From contig JARUPY010000045.1 of NCBI GenBank assembly GCA_029817715.1, positions 124,001-188,000 of the forward strand: DNA of 64,000 nucleotides. The letters run 5' to 3'. The notes under the pieces were generated by a model. That model saw nothing but the letters and a program-made list of their open reading frames with translations, did no database searches and had not been told where the DNA came from. The stretch comes from Melastoma dodecandrum. Lineage: Eukaryota; Streptophyta; Magnoliopsida; Myrtales; Melastomataceae. Both the position numbers and the translations under genes were made by a program. Each line of letters opens with the position of its first letter. The stretch's first letter is position 1. Below, piece by piece: positions 34,991-44,644 of the stretch.

Positions 34991-36664
34991 ATAGAGGGTA
35001 ATTTGTTAGAAATAATAATTTCATTTGGTGGCCCGACGTTTATGTTTAGTCATACACGGGCTATTCGGATATTGGACCTGATTAAGTGATCTTACATATA
35101 TCAATATTCAGAGGGTCCAATTGACATCTCGTTAAGTATATGGGTATATTGTGCAGATACCATAATAATTTCTTATTCTGTGATGGGTAGAATTGAAGAG
35201 ATTATTAACCTCAGGGACTTAATTGTCAAAGAAGGGTTATGGTCCCCAGGCCATACGATATCTAAGACAACTGGAGGGCATCCCATTACCCTAATCAGTT
35301 TTACATACGTCTAAATCGTAAATGTTGGGAAGTGCACGTCTGATGCAGGATCGGGAGCAAGATGCAGCCAGTCACCGGACCTTGGAGCAACTGTCGGCTG
35401 CTGTCTCTGTGGTCGTGAGTGGTAAGCTGAAGAACTCTACAATGTACACCTGCACAGAAATGAAGAGCATAAAAACAAAAGGGAAGGCTCCCCGCGACGC
35501 TAAATGCATCCGCAGGGAGCTTGGACCAGTTCTCCGTCGTTGACAGGGGAATGGAGCTGATCGGTCGTCTAAACGGGTCGCGTTGCTGCAGTAGAGAGAG
35601 ACATCCGCATCGAGGGTCAGGGCTGGTGAGGGGGGGACTGTTGTTGATGATTATTGCTGGTCACGCCACACCCAAAAGGATCAAAGATCGTCGCCGCCCT
35701 AGGTAACGTGCTCTCTGTCCGGCCGTCATTGACTGCTCTGCATAAGTTGGTCATCGAGGGGGTTCCCATGGTGACTTCTGCTCCTTACCTTGGCGGAGGA
35801 AACGGCTGAGGAGCTAGGGATGATGGCGAGGCAGCTGGGGTTCTCTGTTCGTTCCCGGAGAAGCTAGCTAGAAAGGAATTCCCGAAGAATGAAGAAGAAG
35901 CCCCTCCTTTTCTCACCCGATCCTTCTCCCCATTTTGTTAATTAATTTTTTTTATTTTTATTCTTTTATTCCTACTTCCCCAGAAAACCGTTTTTCTGTC
36001 TCGGTTCTCTGCCTCCGCCTCTTCCCACCAATGGCAGGGTGCCAAGTGGCGAATTGGTTAGCTCCTCATGTGCGATCCCTCCATGTTTGTTTACACCGTT
36101 AGGTTGTGGATAATCTTGAAAATAAACCAAATAAAACAACAAAAAAACGAAATAAACTAAAATAAAATAAAAATGTGGTTGGGCTTAAGTTGGGCTTAGG
36201 CTTTGACCTTTTCATAATAGCGGTCTTTGGGCTTTTAACAAGAATTGGGCTTTGAATGAAAAATTGAATCGGCCCATTAATTTAAGGCATTACAGTATCT
36301 TTGAAAACACCGATAAGTTCTTAAGTTCACATATTTCCAAGAGTTTTATAACTTGAAATTAATATAATTGAATGGATCTTTGGCAAGATATTTGGTAAAA
36401 AAATATCAGCACATTGTTGAGTTGATTCGTACCTGTTTTGTTGGAATAATTCCCATTGTTTGTACTTTCACGAACATTACAAACAATTTCAATATGTTTT
36501 GTATGGACTGCTGCTTAACTATCATGAAATAATGAGGTAGGTGTAAACTTTAACATCTTTTAATAAAAAAAAGTGAGTATTTTACTACAAGTCATAAGCA
36601 TCAAACATGGCCTCGATATTTGGTAAGACATTATAATCTTCCAATTAGTATTATCTAAAATTCT

Positions 36665-36775
36665 AGTTGATGTATGAAGAAACATCAATATAATTGTTTT
36701 TAATTCCGAGTTACGAACATTATTTGATAAATTTTAAAAATTAATGTCTTACTTCACAAAATATTTACAATAACA
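36665..36775. repeat. AT-rich dispersed repeat, copy 2
   Basis: Matches 1-110 and 52616-52730. It directly precedes the CMO exon fragment at 36806. Confidence 0.75.
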
Positions 36776-36805
36776 ACAAACAAATCCACCGGTCCTTCTT
36801 CTTCG

Positions 36806-36960
36806 TCACTGCATTTCCTATGTAGGCGGGAATACATCATCGAGTGTAATTGGAAGGCATTATGCAATCTTTTCATTCTTCTATATATTTCGTTACATTA
36901 TCAGCGGTGTTATCTGCAGTTCATTCAAGAATGCAAAAAATGTGCTCTGATCTTAAACGA
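36806..36960 (+). pseudogene. CMO copy 2, exon and intron fragment
   Basis: Matches 27376-27530 of CMO copy 1: the exon end (TGCATTTCCTA... to GTGTAATTGGAAGG) and the start of the next intron. It diverges at about 36955, where the RALF-bearing segment starts, and CMO sequence resumes at about 39043. Confidence 0.8.
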
Positions 36961-37399
36961 TTTTGAAAAGAAGTTATTGTTGGAGGTACCGGAGCATTGT
37001 ACTAAAGGAATGAAAATGTACCTGTTATTCTTTTAAAAAGTAAGTTCCGACTATTTCCATCAAACTAAAAGAAATGGGAATAAACGACGTAATGATTATA
37101 TAAGTGGTTATTTCAAATAATGTTGGGTTTAAAGAAAGCGACAAATAATATGAAAGAAAGGAAAAGTTACGTCCCGTGTTACTTTGACGTTTGTGCCACA
37201 ATGATTTGTAACATTTCAGAAAAGAAAAGGTAAGAGCTTCGTTGCTCCTAACATAGACGCGTACAGATGGCTTTGCGAACGGAGAATTCAAGTACAGTGA
37301 CAAGGAGATAGTATTTCCCCAACATCATTGCAAACCATGTACCATTCACAATATGAAGGGAAGGACACGGATAATAACATTAATTACGTATACATGTCG

Positions 37400-37630
37400 T
37401 TATTCTCCACCGCGGCACCTGTACTTTTTGAAGCAACCGTGGGTGAAAGTATTCTTGGGAACCGGTGTAGTGTGCGCGCTTCCTTGGCAGTGCGGGGGCT
37501 TTGTTCCAGGCCTTCTGCATGGGTCGAGCACCATCCAATTCCCAGCGGCGGGTTTCGGGGTTGTCGCCGTAATGCTGGCGACCAAAACTAGGCAGAGGAT
37601 CAGCACCAGCTTTGGCTTCTGCATTCCCAT
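37400..37630 (-). CDS. RALF-like secreted peptide, copy A
   Basis: A 76-residue precursor. Residues 1-22 or so form a signal peptide (PKLVLILCLVLVASITA). The mature part has four cysteines in the RALF pattern C-x9-C-x17-C-x5-C, with NTFTHGCFKKYRCR matching the family end NPYxxGCSxxxxCR. RALFs are extracellular alkalinising signals sensed by FERONIA-type receptor kinases. There is no RRxL protease site and no YISY motif, as in the short, divergent RALF group. The Cys2-Cys3 spacing is longer than the usual 12 or so. A TATA box sits upstream. Single exon, intact; the copy at 53349-53579 differs at two residues. Confidence 0.75.
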   Translation of the reverse strand: MGMQKPKLVLILCLVLVASITATTPKPAAGNWMVLDPCRRPGTKPPHCQGSAHTTPVPKNTFTHGCFKKYRCRGGE

Positions 37631-37715
37631 CTTCTAGAACAGGTTGAGGCTTCTCGTCGTGACGTATGTCGATCTTCGCTGTAGGGTGGTGTCTCTTTTG
37701 TGTGGGCTGCGGGCA

Positions 37716-37724
37716 TCTTATAAA
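37716..37724 (-). promoter_or_regulatory. TATA box of RALF copy A
   Basis: Minus-strand TTTATAAGA lies about 86 bases upstream of the start codon and is conserved in copy B (53665-53673). Confidence 0.6.
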
Positions 37725-39042
37725 GGACATACAAGCAGCGGTTCAGAATAGGATTAACGATTCGTTAGGCCGAGTGGAAGTTAATGATTTCGGTTTTTTA
37801 GGCGATCCATTCTCTCCGGGGCCGAAAAGAAAAACAATTTCAAGCTGTTAGGGTGGTTTCTGTGTACAAAGGGATAATATGAGAAATATTACTGCGAAAA
37901 CCTATAAATAGAATATTGTTAAATGATTTAGGCAAAATGTCGATTCGTGCTCGAACTTTTGGCCGAATTTCTTTTTTAGCGTAACGTTTTAAAGGTTATG
38001 TTTGTAGCGTTAAATCAATATTATAAATCATTTGTGGCCTAATTTAGACGCCGTCGTCAATTTGAGTAACGGTGATCAAATAATTTTCCGACGTGTATTG
38101 TTTTAGTTATTTTTCTTTATCTTATGTGGAGGTAAGTATTGGCTTTTTCCCCGAACATTGGACAGACTTTGTTTTTTGTCATAACATTTAACAATATTTC
38201 TTTTGTGTCCAAATTGTATGTTTTTGTGGCCTAATTTAAATGTTAACCGACTTCAAATAATTTTCGATCCCTTTTAGTTTTTTTTATCTCATATTAATAT
38301 TTGACAAAAATACAACTTTATGAGTTAGGATTCCGACAAAAGTATTTTTCTCTTGAAAACATTAATCTCTGGATTGCGCCTATAAACATTTTACCTCATA
38401 GGACTTAATCTCCCTCTTGCGCCTCAATAAGTTGTTGGGGCCAAAGTTTTAGTGGCCCAAGCAATTATTTGATCACCCTCGTATGCATCACATCGGAAAT
38501 TATTTGAAGTCCGTTACCAATGAAGGCGTTTACATAAAAATTTATAACATCCATTTAAGGCCACAAAGAAATACTGTTAAATGTTATGTAAAAAAACAAG
38601 AAAGTCGGCCCGAGGTTCGGGTGAGAACCCAATATTTTTGCCTCCACGTATGATAAAGAAAAATAATTAATACTAGCGTCTGAAATTATTTGATATATGT
38701 TACATAAACTGGTGAAGGCGTCTAATTAGGCAATACAAAATTAATAATATTGATTCAAGGCTACAAACATAAATTTTGAAACGTTAGGCTAAAAGAGAAA
38801 GTCATTCAAAAGTGAGGCCACGCATCGATATTTTTGCCATATATGTAAGTATAAAAATGATATTTTAAATATTTGTAGACGAAAATTTAACGCATAAATA
38901 TAAAGTCAAAATTAAGAAATATCTAATTAAAAATTTAAAATAATAATTATAAATAAATAAATAATTAATTATTATATTTTTTGTGATATTTTATTTGTTT
39001 TATTACACTACTCCATGGCTTTCTTAATCAACAAAACGTATG

Positions 39043-39660
39043 CAAAAGGGCCTTGCTTTTGGACTCAAGCTTGACTCTTATTTGACAACAGTATGAATTT
39101 TTACCCGAACTCCAATTTCAAGCAGTTTGTTGAGAGTGTATCAACATGATGTTGTGTCCATTCCCATGCCTGGATATGCCACTTACTGATTTTGTGACTT
39201 CTGGGCAATTTTATGTGCTATTCAGTTACATGATAAAGTTAGCCTTCAATGCCGTGACGGAGGACCTGTCGATGGAGGGTATGATTTTGACCCCCTCGGA
39301 AAAAGAGCTACATATGCTTTTATATATCCAAACTTTATGATAAACAGGTATGTTCCTATTGTGCATAAGTTGATTATTAATATTCATAGTAATAAGTACT
39401 TTCGAGGGAACATAACTTTTTCTTTAGGTATGGATGGACCTTGGATGGATACCAATCTTGTCCTCCCACTCGGACCAAGGAAATGCTGTGTGATTTTTTA
39501 CTATTTTCTGGAAGGCTCCCTGCTGGTAAATTCTCTGCCACTGTTTTATTTTCTGATGTCAAAGCATAATTATCCAAACGAAATTACAGAAAAATTATGA
39601 ATCGCCTGCGTATTGCAGTGGACGATATGCTCCAACTGTGGAGAATGCCATTCACCATTT
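39043..39660 (+). pseudogene. CMO copy 2, remaining exons
   Basis: Resumes at AAGGGCCTTGC (KGLAFGLKLDSYLTT) and contains DFDPLGKRATYAFIYPNF, the shared four-base duplication near 39434 and PLGPRKC. After GAAATTACAGAAAAA it drops about 540 bases relative to copy 1 and keeps only part of the last exon (ESPAYCSGRYAPTVENA in another frame). It then joins module X with another deletion. Confidence 0.8.
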
Positions 39661-40770
39661 AATCGTCGGTGATGGATGAAGGTCGAGGCAAACTCCTTTA
39701 ATGAATTCACCCTTGTGGAGCGGCGGTCGAATGTCAACTGCACTGGAATTTTATGCGACGGTACCGAGGGTGGAAGGCGGATTCAAAGTAGTAACAGGTC
39801 AATAGTGTCGGACGGAATCAACAACACTGAGAATGGACGGAGATGTGTCAACAATGACGGACAGAATCAACAGCACTGGGGGTGGACGGATTTGCCAACA
39901 ATGCTAGACAGAGTCGACGGCACTGGTGGTGGACGGAGATGTGTCAACAATGCTAGACAGAGTCGATGGCACTGAGGTTGGAGGTTTCGGACCAAAGATA
40001 AAAGATTAAAAGAAAAGTCTGTGTTTGGAGTTGTTCGTGTTTGTGTCTGTTCTGTGGCGATCCTTTTATAATTTATAATCTGGCGGATTTTTAAGCCACA
40101 CCAAATCATCTTAGATCGTATGCACGATCCGATTCCTATTTTGTAGGAACCATGCACGTCATCTTTTGATTGGTCTTTCTAAGTTTGCCACATGTCAAAC
40201 TCCTTGGACGTGGTTTAGTTGGTCTGTCGAGTAGCAATGATATGTATTTCGTCTCGAGCTATACTGGGTGCTCGAGAGCCACTGTTCGAGTGGTGTTAGT
40301 CTTGAGCCTTTTGCTCGGGGAATACTTCTCTAGTAGCACCTACGCAGGCTTCTCAAGCAGAATTGATGTTGGGCCCTATCTGTCTTAAACGGTATCCTTC
40401 TAGAGCTTCACTTCTTCGGCCCATTGAGGACGAAGCCTGGAAATTCACGTGCGTCAACACCATGGATGAGAAGCAAGGTCAATTTGTTATCGAACAAGGC
40501 GTCCATGGTTGCAGTAATCGTCTTGGATTGCCAGGGAACTTTATCCTGGAGCAAGTGACATGCATTACCACATTGCAGCATATGCTCAATGTTTGTGCTC
40601 TGCCAACTTCCCTGAATCACCGAAAAGCAAGTTGCCAAGGCCGAGAGTAATTTTCACCATCTTGCCCTCTGAGTTCCTCAAGGAAGTCCAGGTTTGGTTA
40701 CCACCCTCGGTTCTTCCCAGTCAAGTGACTGCTGTGAACTCAGTGCTGTTACATTGCTGCCCCCGGAATG
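39661..40770. repeat. Module X, copy 2
   Basis: Matches 29331-30215. It has an extra unit in its 49-bp minisatellite and a substituted stretch at 40085-40260 (TTTTAAGCCACACCAAATCA onward) not found in the other copies. It ends at about 40768 (CATTGCTGCCCCCGGAA), after which unrelated sequence begins. Confidence 0.8.
39822..39985. repeat. 49-bp minisatellite, expanded form
   Basis: Counterpart of 29462-29608 with about one more unit (GACAGAGTCGACGGCACTGG) and one unit shortened near GGACGGATTTGCCAACAATG. Confidence 0.8.
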
Positions 40771-40921
40771 AACACCATGAGTCTCAAAATAAAGGGGAAC
40801 AAATTTTCCTTAGGAAAATACACGATCAATCAGCCAAACACAAGCTCTGAATTGCTCGTCACCCTTAGATTTTATTAGATACCTCGGCCTGGGTTTTTGG
40901 GTTATCCTTCCAACATCAGAG

Positions 40922-41134
40922 TGAGCAACCGTAGCTCCGGTGATCAACCTTCCGCCAGCACCTCCACCGCCAGGACGAGCAACCGTAGTCCTGACACCCA
41001 ATCTCCGGCAGCACCTCCACCGTCAGAACGAGCAACCTTAGTCCTGACACCCAATCTCCGCCAGCACCTCCACCATCAAAACGAGCAACCGTGGTTCCGA
41101 CGATCATTCTCCGCCTGCATCTCCGCCACCAGGG
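40922..41134. repeat. 53-bp minisatellite, 4 units
   Basis: Units start at 40922, 40976, 41029 and 41082 with CGAGCAACCGTAGTCC-like heads and GCACCTCCACC middles. The period is not a multiple of three, so it is not a protein repeat. The surrounding 40780-41500 shows no gene. Confidence 0.85.
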
Positions 41135-41505
41135 TGTTCAATCGAAGCCTTGGTATTCACATCCGACGTTACCCTCGACTACCATCAGCCCACAAGCGCC
41201 AGTAGCCGAACTCCATTTTCTGGGAGCACAAGTCTACAGGGTACTGTTGCAAGTCTACAACGTCAGCAGTGACGTCAGCACTAAGTTTACGTTTTCAGCA
41301 GCGAGTCTACAGCATCCCGTCACCACCTTTCTACTATTTTTTATGGCTGTAAGCTTTTGATTTCTCTTTTGAAACTTCGAAATTGTAAGAGTCATTTTAT
41401 TTAATCATTGAAATTCATCTTTCTGGCGACCACACATAAATCCCTGTGAGTCCATTTGCCAAATATTTTCGACGTGGTCCGTTTTCTACGCGAACAGTTG
41501 CCTGC

Positions 41506-41713
41506 CTGTCATTGTGGAAGCGGATGCGTAGGCTCACGGCGATGAGACTCTTGAGGAGGGTTTCAACATTGGACGACTGGATTTTGTTATCGATTCCGGT
41601 GGCGTTGGAGCAGTTATTTTTGTGCACCAACGGCTGGTCTGAATCTGTGGAGCGGCAGAGGACAAGGGAGTCGAGGAAGATGAAGGGGAGCAAGAGAGGG
41701 CCATCTTTCTCAT
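41506..41713 (-). pseudogene. CRK 5-prime fragment (second copy)
   Basis: Covers the start codon, signal peptide and first part of the DUF26 (CRSTDSDQPLVHKNNCSNAT, IQSSNVETLLKSLIAVSLRI). A one-base loss within the signal-peptide codons shifts the frame against the ATG at 41713. It stops at the codons for RFHN, before the DUF26 cysteine motif. TATA and upstream flank are kept (41714-42095). Confidence 0.85.
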
Positions 41714-42095
41714 CCTCCAAAACTTCGGGGCAAAGATTTGATGTAGTCGGCGTTCTTTTTATAAGAAGTAACATCGGAAGCGATCGCTGATATTCGAATA
41801 TATATATACATCTCGATGTCAAAATTAATTCGAATGAAATTAGTATTCGAGGCATTCCAAAATTTTTAATTCGATTATATTATTTATGTTAAATTTTAAT
41901 AAAATTTTAAAAAATTGTTCGTAAATGATCTCGTTTTTTGGTACCGACCCCTAATTTCCATTATATTTGGATCGTACGAGAACATCATCCCCCGCCTAAA
42001 CAATATATAATAATATCTATCAAAGATAACACCAATTATTTTGGGTCGAGGCTTCATTGGAGAATTAGTCTTTTTTGCAATATGTTACACGTAAA
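41714..42095. repeat. CRK upstream flank, copy 2
   Basis: Matches 7772-8165. Confidence 0.8.
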
Positions 42096-42898
42096 TAAAC
42101 ATAATTTGATTTCTTGTATCAAATACACCACCTTTTGTTTAATGTTCTCTCCAGCCTGGATTCATGGCGACCCCCGAGCTACAAAACTTGATATTTAAGA
42201 TTCAGGAAATATTTAAACTAATCTGGAGTCCAACTGAATAAGATATTTGGTTATAATAGGAGAATCTTTCAATATGAGTACTTACGTACGATCGAATTCA
42301 AGATCTCCTTAAACCAATTCAAGTTTCTGGTCACTTTCACCAAACCCAAAAAATTAATGTCTGTTGCCTTGACTTGACATCAAATTTTAATACTACACTT
42401 TGACTTGACATCAAATTTTAATACTACACTTATCTGGGTTATATTATTTATTTTCAATTTATGATGAGACTTGTTGATTTGGGGTTGATTTGAATAAGTT
42501 AATGTTTGTGGCTTGACTTGACCTCACATTTTAATAGCTAATACTAAACTTGTTTGGGTTATATTATTTATTTTAAATTTAAGTGTGTTTGATATAATTT
42601 TCCCTTGAGTTTTGTTAACTTCTTGTAGATAAATGCAAGTTACCAAATACAATTTCCATTTTTACCATGAGAAAATCTCTATAAAATTAAAAATACATTA
42701 AACTTTACGATAGTAATACTTTTAATATGCATTTCTTATATATCATAGTTATAACTCTTTCTCTTCTAGTTCAAGTCACAGGAAACTTGCTAAGATATGA
42801 GAATGTTTCGAGTTGAAATTTCACTGTTAAATATGTTACACTATATCGAATCGTATTTGGTACAATCGGTTCTTTGCATGGAAAAGAACCGACTGTAC
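42096..42898. other. AT-rich intergenic DNA
   Basis: No gene seen. Contains the 31-bp tandem repeat at 42369-42430 and a diverged third unit near 42512. Confidence 0.5.
42369..42430. repeat. 31-bp perfect tandem duplication
   Basis: TTGACTTGACATCAAATTTT plus AATACTACACT occurs twice head to tail. A diverged unit at about 42512-42560 suggests an older, longer array. Confidence 0.85.
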
Positions 42899-42940
42899 TC
42901 GTAGAGGTGGTCAACGATGCCGTAATGAGCAACGGGTCCC
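42899..42940 (-). pseudogene. TIR-domain scrap
   Basis: GTAGAGGTGGTCAACGATGC and the following 20 bases match 21273-21312 of the TNL TIR exon (codons around VDHLYE). It sits exactly between the CRK flank and hnRNP1 copy 2. Confidence 0.75.
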
Positions 42941-43672
42941 TAGGGACGACATAAACAATATTTCAAGAAACCCAAGAGGCAACAGCATCTCTCCTGGCCA
43001 GAACAAAGAAAATCTTTGTTGGAGGATTACCTTCGACAATTACTGAGAGCGACTTCAAGAAGTACTTTGATCAGTTTGGATTGATTACGGATGTCGTCGT
43101 GATGTATGATCACAACACTCAAAGACCCAGAGGTTTTGGATTTATCACTTTTGACACAGAGGATGCAGTGGACGGAGAGCTCTTACAAGACATTCCACGA
43201 GCTTAATGGTAAAATGGTAGAGGTCAAGCGAGCAGTCCCCAAAGAGATGTCTCCATGGTTGAATCGGAGCCCCTTAGGTAGTTATAGTCCTGGTCTGAGT
43301 AGAGTTAGCAGCTTCCTCAATCAGGGCGGTTACGCTCCATCCCCAGTCGGCAACTATGGAGGTAGAGTTAGTCCTGGGTCGATTCCCCCCTCTTTATGAG
43401 AAGGGAGAGCCGAACTCGAATTCAAGCTATGGACTGAGCCCAAACTTTAACCCCAACCTTGGTTATGTAAACGAGTCCAATCCTCTGTATGGTGGAATTT
43501 GAGGGAGGCCTGCCAACAATGGTCCAATCGGTCATCTCAGAGGTAATCCATTACTGAGTCTGGCTAGAGGGAGCCATTGATAACGGAAGCAAGCTTAGTG
43601 GTGGAAATTCTAATTCTGGGAGCATAGACGAACGTTATCCTGGGAGTAAAAAGAAAAATAATGTTGGCATTG
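42941..43672 (+). pseudogene. hnRNP1-like pseudogene, copy 2
   Basis: Parallels 8725-9400: NISRNPRGNSISPGQN, KIFVGGLPSTITESDFKKYF (no GATT duplication here), RGFGFITFDTEDAVD, then a one-base shift before KTFHELNGKMVEVKRAVPKE. The tail is shortened, and the sequence jumps over the site where copy 1 carries the 3.35-kb insert, resuming at GSKLSGGNSNSGSIDE. It is cut at 43672 by the LTR relic that opens block B. Confidence 0.85.
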
Positions 43673-44570
43673 AACGCCTAATCAGAGGGTTAGTAAAGCA
43701 GGTTGCGTGGAAGCCAACGGATCGGAAAATTCCACCTTAGGCACTGGGTGTGCAGTGCAGTGAGTCACGGCTGTGGTAACCGTGCACGTCCGAACTGAGT
43801 GTAGGACGTATACCTTCTAAGTGGTCTTTGTGGTTGTCTTTGTGATCTTTGTGGTTCCTATCTTCGTGATCTTTGTGGTTCAACTTTGTGGTTGTCTCTC
43901 TTGCTCTTATAGACAGGATCATTCTGAGAAGGGACGGAATCTTTGTGGAAATCCTCTTCTGAGCAAACAAGTGCTGAAGCAATCCTTCGCTGTGAATCAG
44001 AAACAGACTGTTCTCCGAGAAGTCGTTCTTCACTGTAAGGAATTATCTGTGAGGATTTATACTAACATAACGTTGTCTGTGTTTTTTGATAAGTTAGGAT
44101 TATATTAAGCGACAACGAGCTGTGTGGAATCCATTGAGCTACCAACTGCTGAGGATAAGCATCATTCTGTTGGACATGAGCCGACGTCCACTGTGTGAGG
44201 AGCTGACCGTTGCCAGGAGTGATCATCTGTTGTACGGGATTCTAAATCTCACTTTGTGAGAAAAACTTACGCCTAGTGCAAGGGCTCTTTGCACCCATTA
44301 TTTTCAAATAGTGGAATCACCTCTATGGTGGAAAGTGGACGTATGTCGATTAAGGCCGAACCACTATAAACTACTATGTCCCTTACGATCGCGTAAACAC
44401 TCATACGAGAATCCAATGATTAAGTCATAATGGTTACAGCAAAGCAGTTCTCATTATGAGAAACACTCTGCTGAGATACAATACGCTTCTACTTACACTG
44501 AGAAAGGGTGAAAAGGGTATAAACACTAATTCACCCCCCTCTTAGTGTTCCTGAACGATCCAACAGTTAC
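43673..44570 (+). mobile_element. LTR-like relic upstream of CMO copy 3
   Basis: Matches 25812-26700, including the TTTGTGGT microrepeat and the CTAATTCACCCCCCTCTTAG end. Its left edge is the left breakpoint of the block duplication. Confidence 0.55.
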
Positions 44571-44644
44571 ATATCATGTGTCTTTTGACATTCTGTAGCC
44601 GATTTCCTGTGATTGATTCCTGTAATCCTTCCGGAGCTGCAGGT

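Larger units (their letters stand above)
33771..36800. repeat. Module Z, copy 1 (copy 2 at 49724-52750)
   Basis: Almost identical to block B. It contains a (GGCGAA)n purine tract at 34188-34255, the TNL start fragment at 34885-34990, a GTTTTGGTACTTC/TTTTCGTC repeat pair (34395-34560 and 34630-34740), and a region (35580-35830) like part of the insert at 11750-12000, so it probably embeds an old LTR element. The left 300 bases are also present at 59226-59530. No intact gene is seen. Confidence 0.75.
36961..39042. other. RALF-bearing segment lodged inside CMO copy 2
   Basis: About 2.08 kb without CMO similarity, flanked on both sides by consecutive CMO parts (roughly 80 CMO bases, including the iron-site exon start, are lost). 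Besides the RALF gene (37400-37630) it holds AT-rich sequence with several phrases such as GTTAAATGTTATG and GGCCTAATTTA in both directions. The same segment is present at 52906-54950 in block B. Confidence 0.75.

Noticed and set aside
37025..37303. 92-aa minus-strand ORF conserved in both blocks
   Set aside because: Conservation is explained by the recent block duplication; composition is low-complexity and no family is suggested.
37380..37730. 116-aa minus-strand ORF over the RALF gene
   Set aside because: It is a shadow in another frame; the 76-aa frame has the signal peptide, cysteine pattern and TATA spacing.
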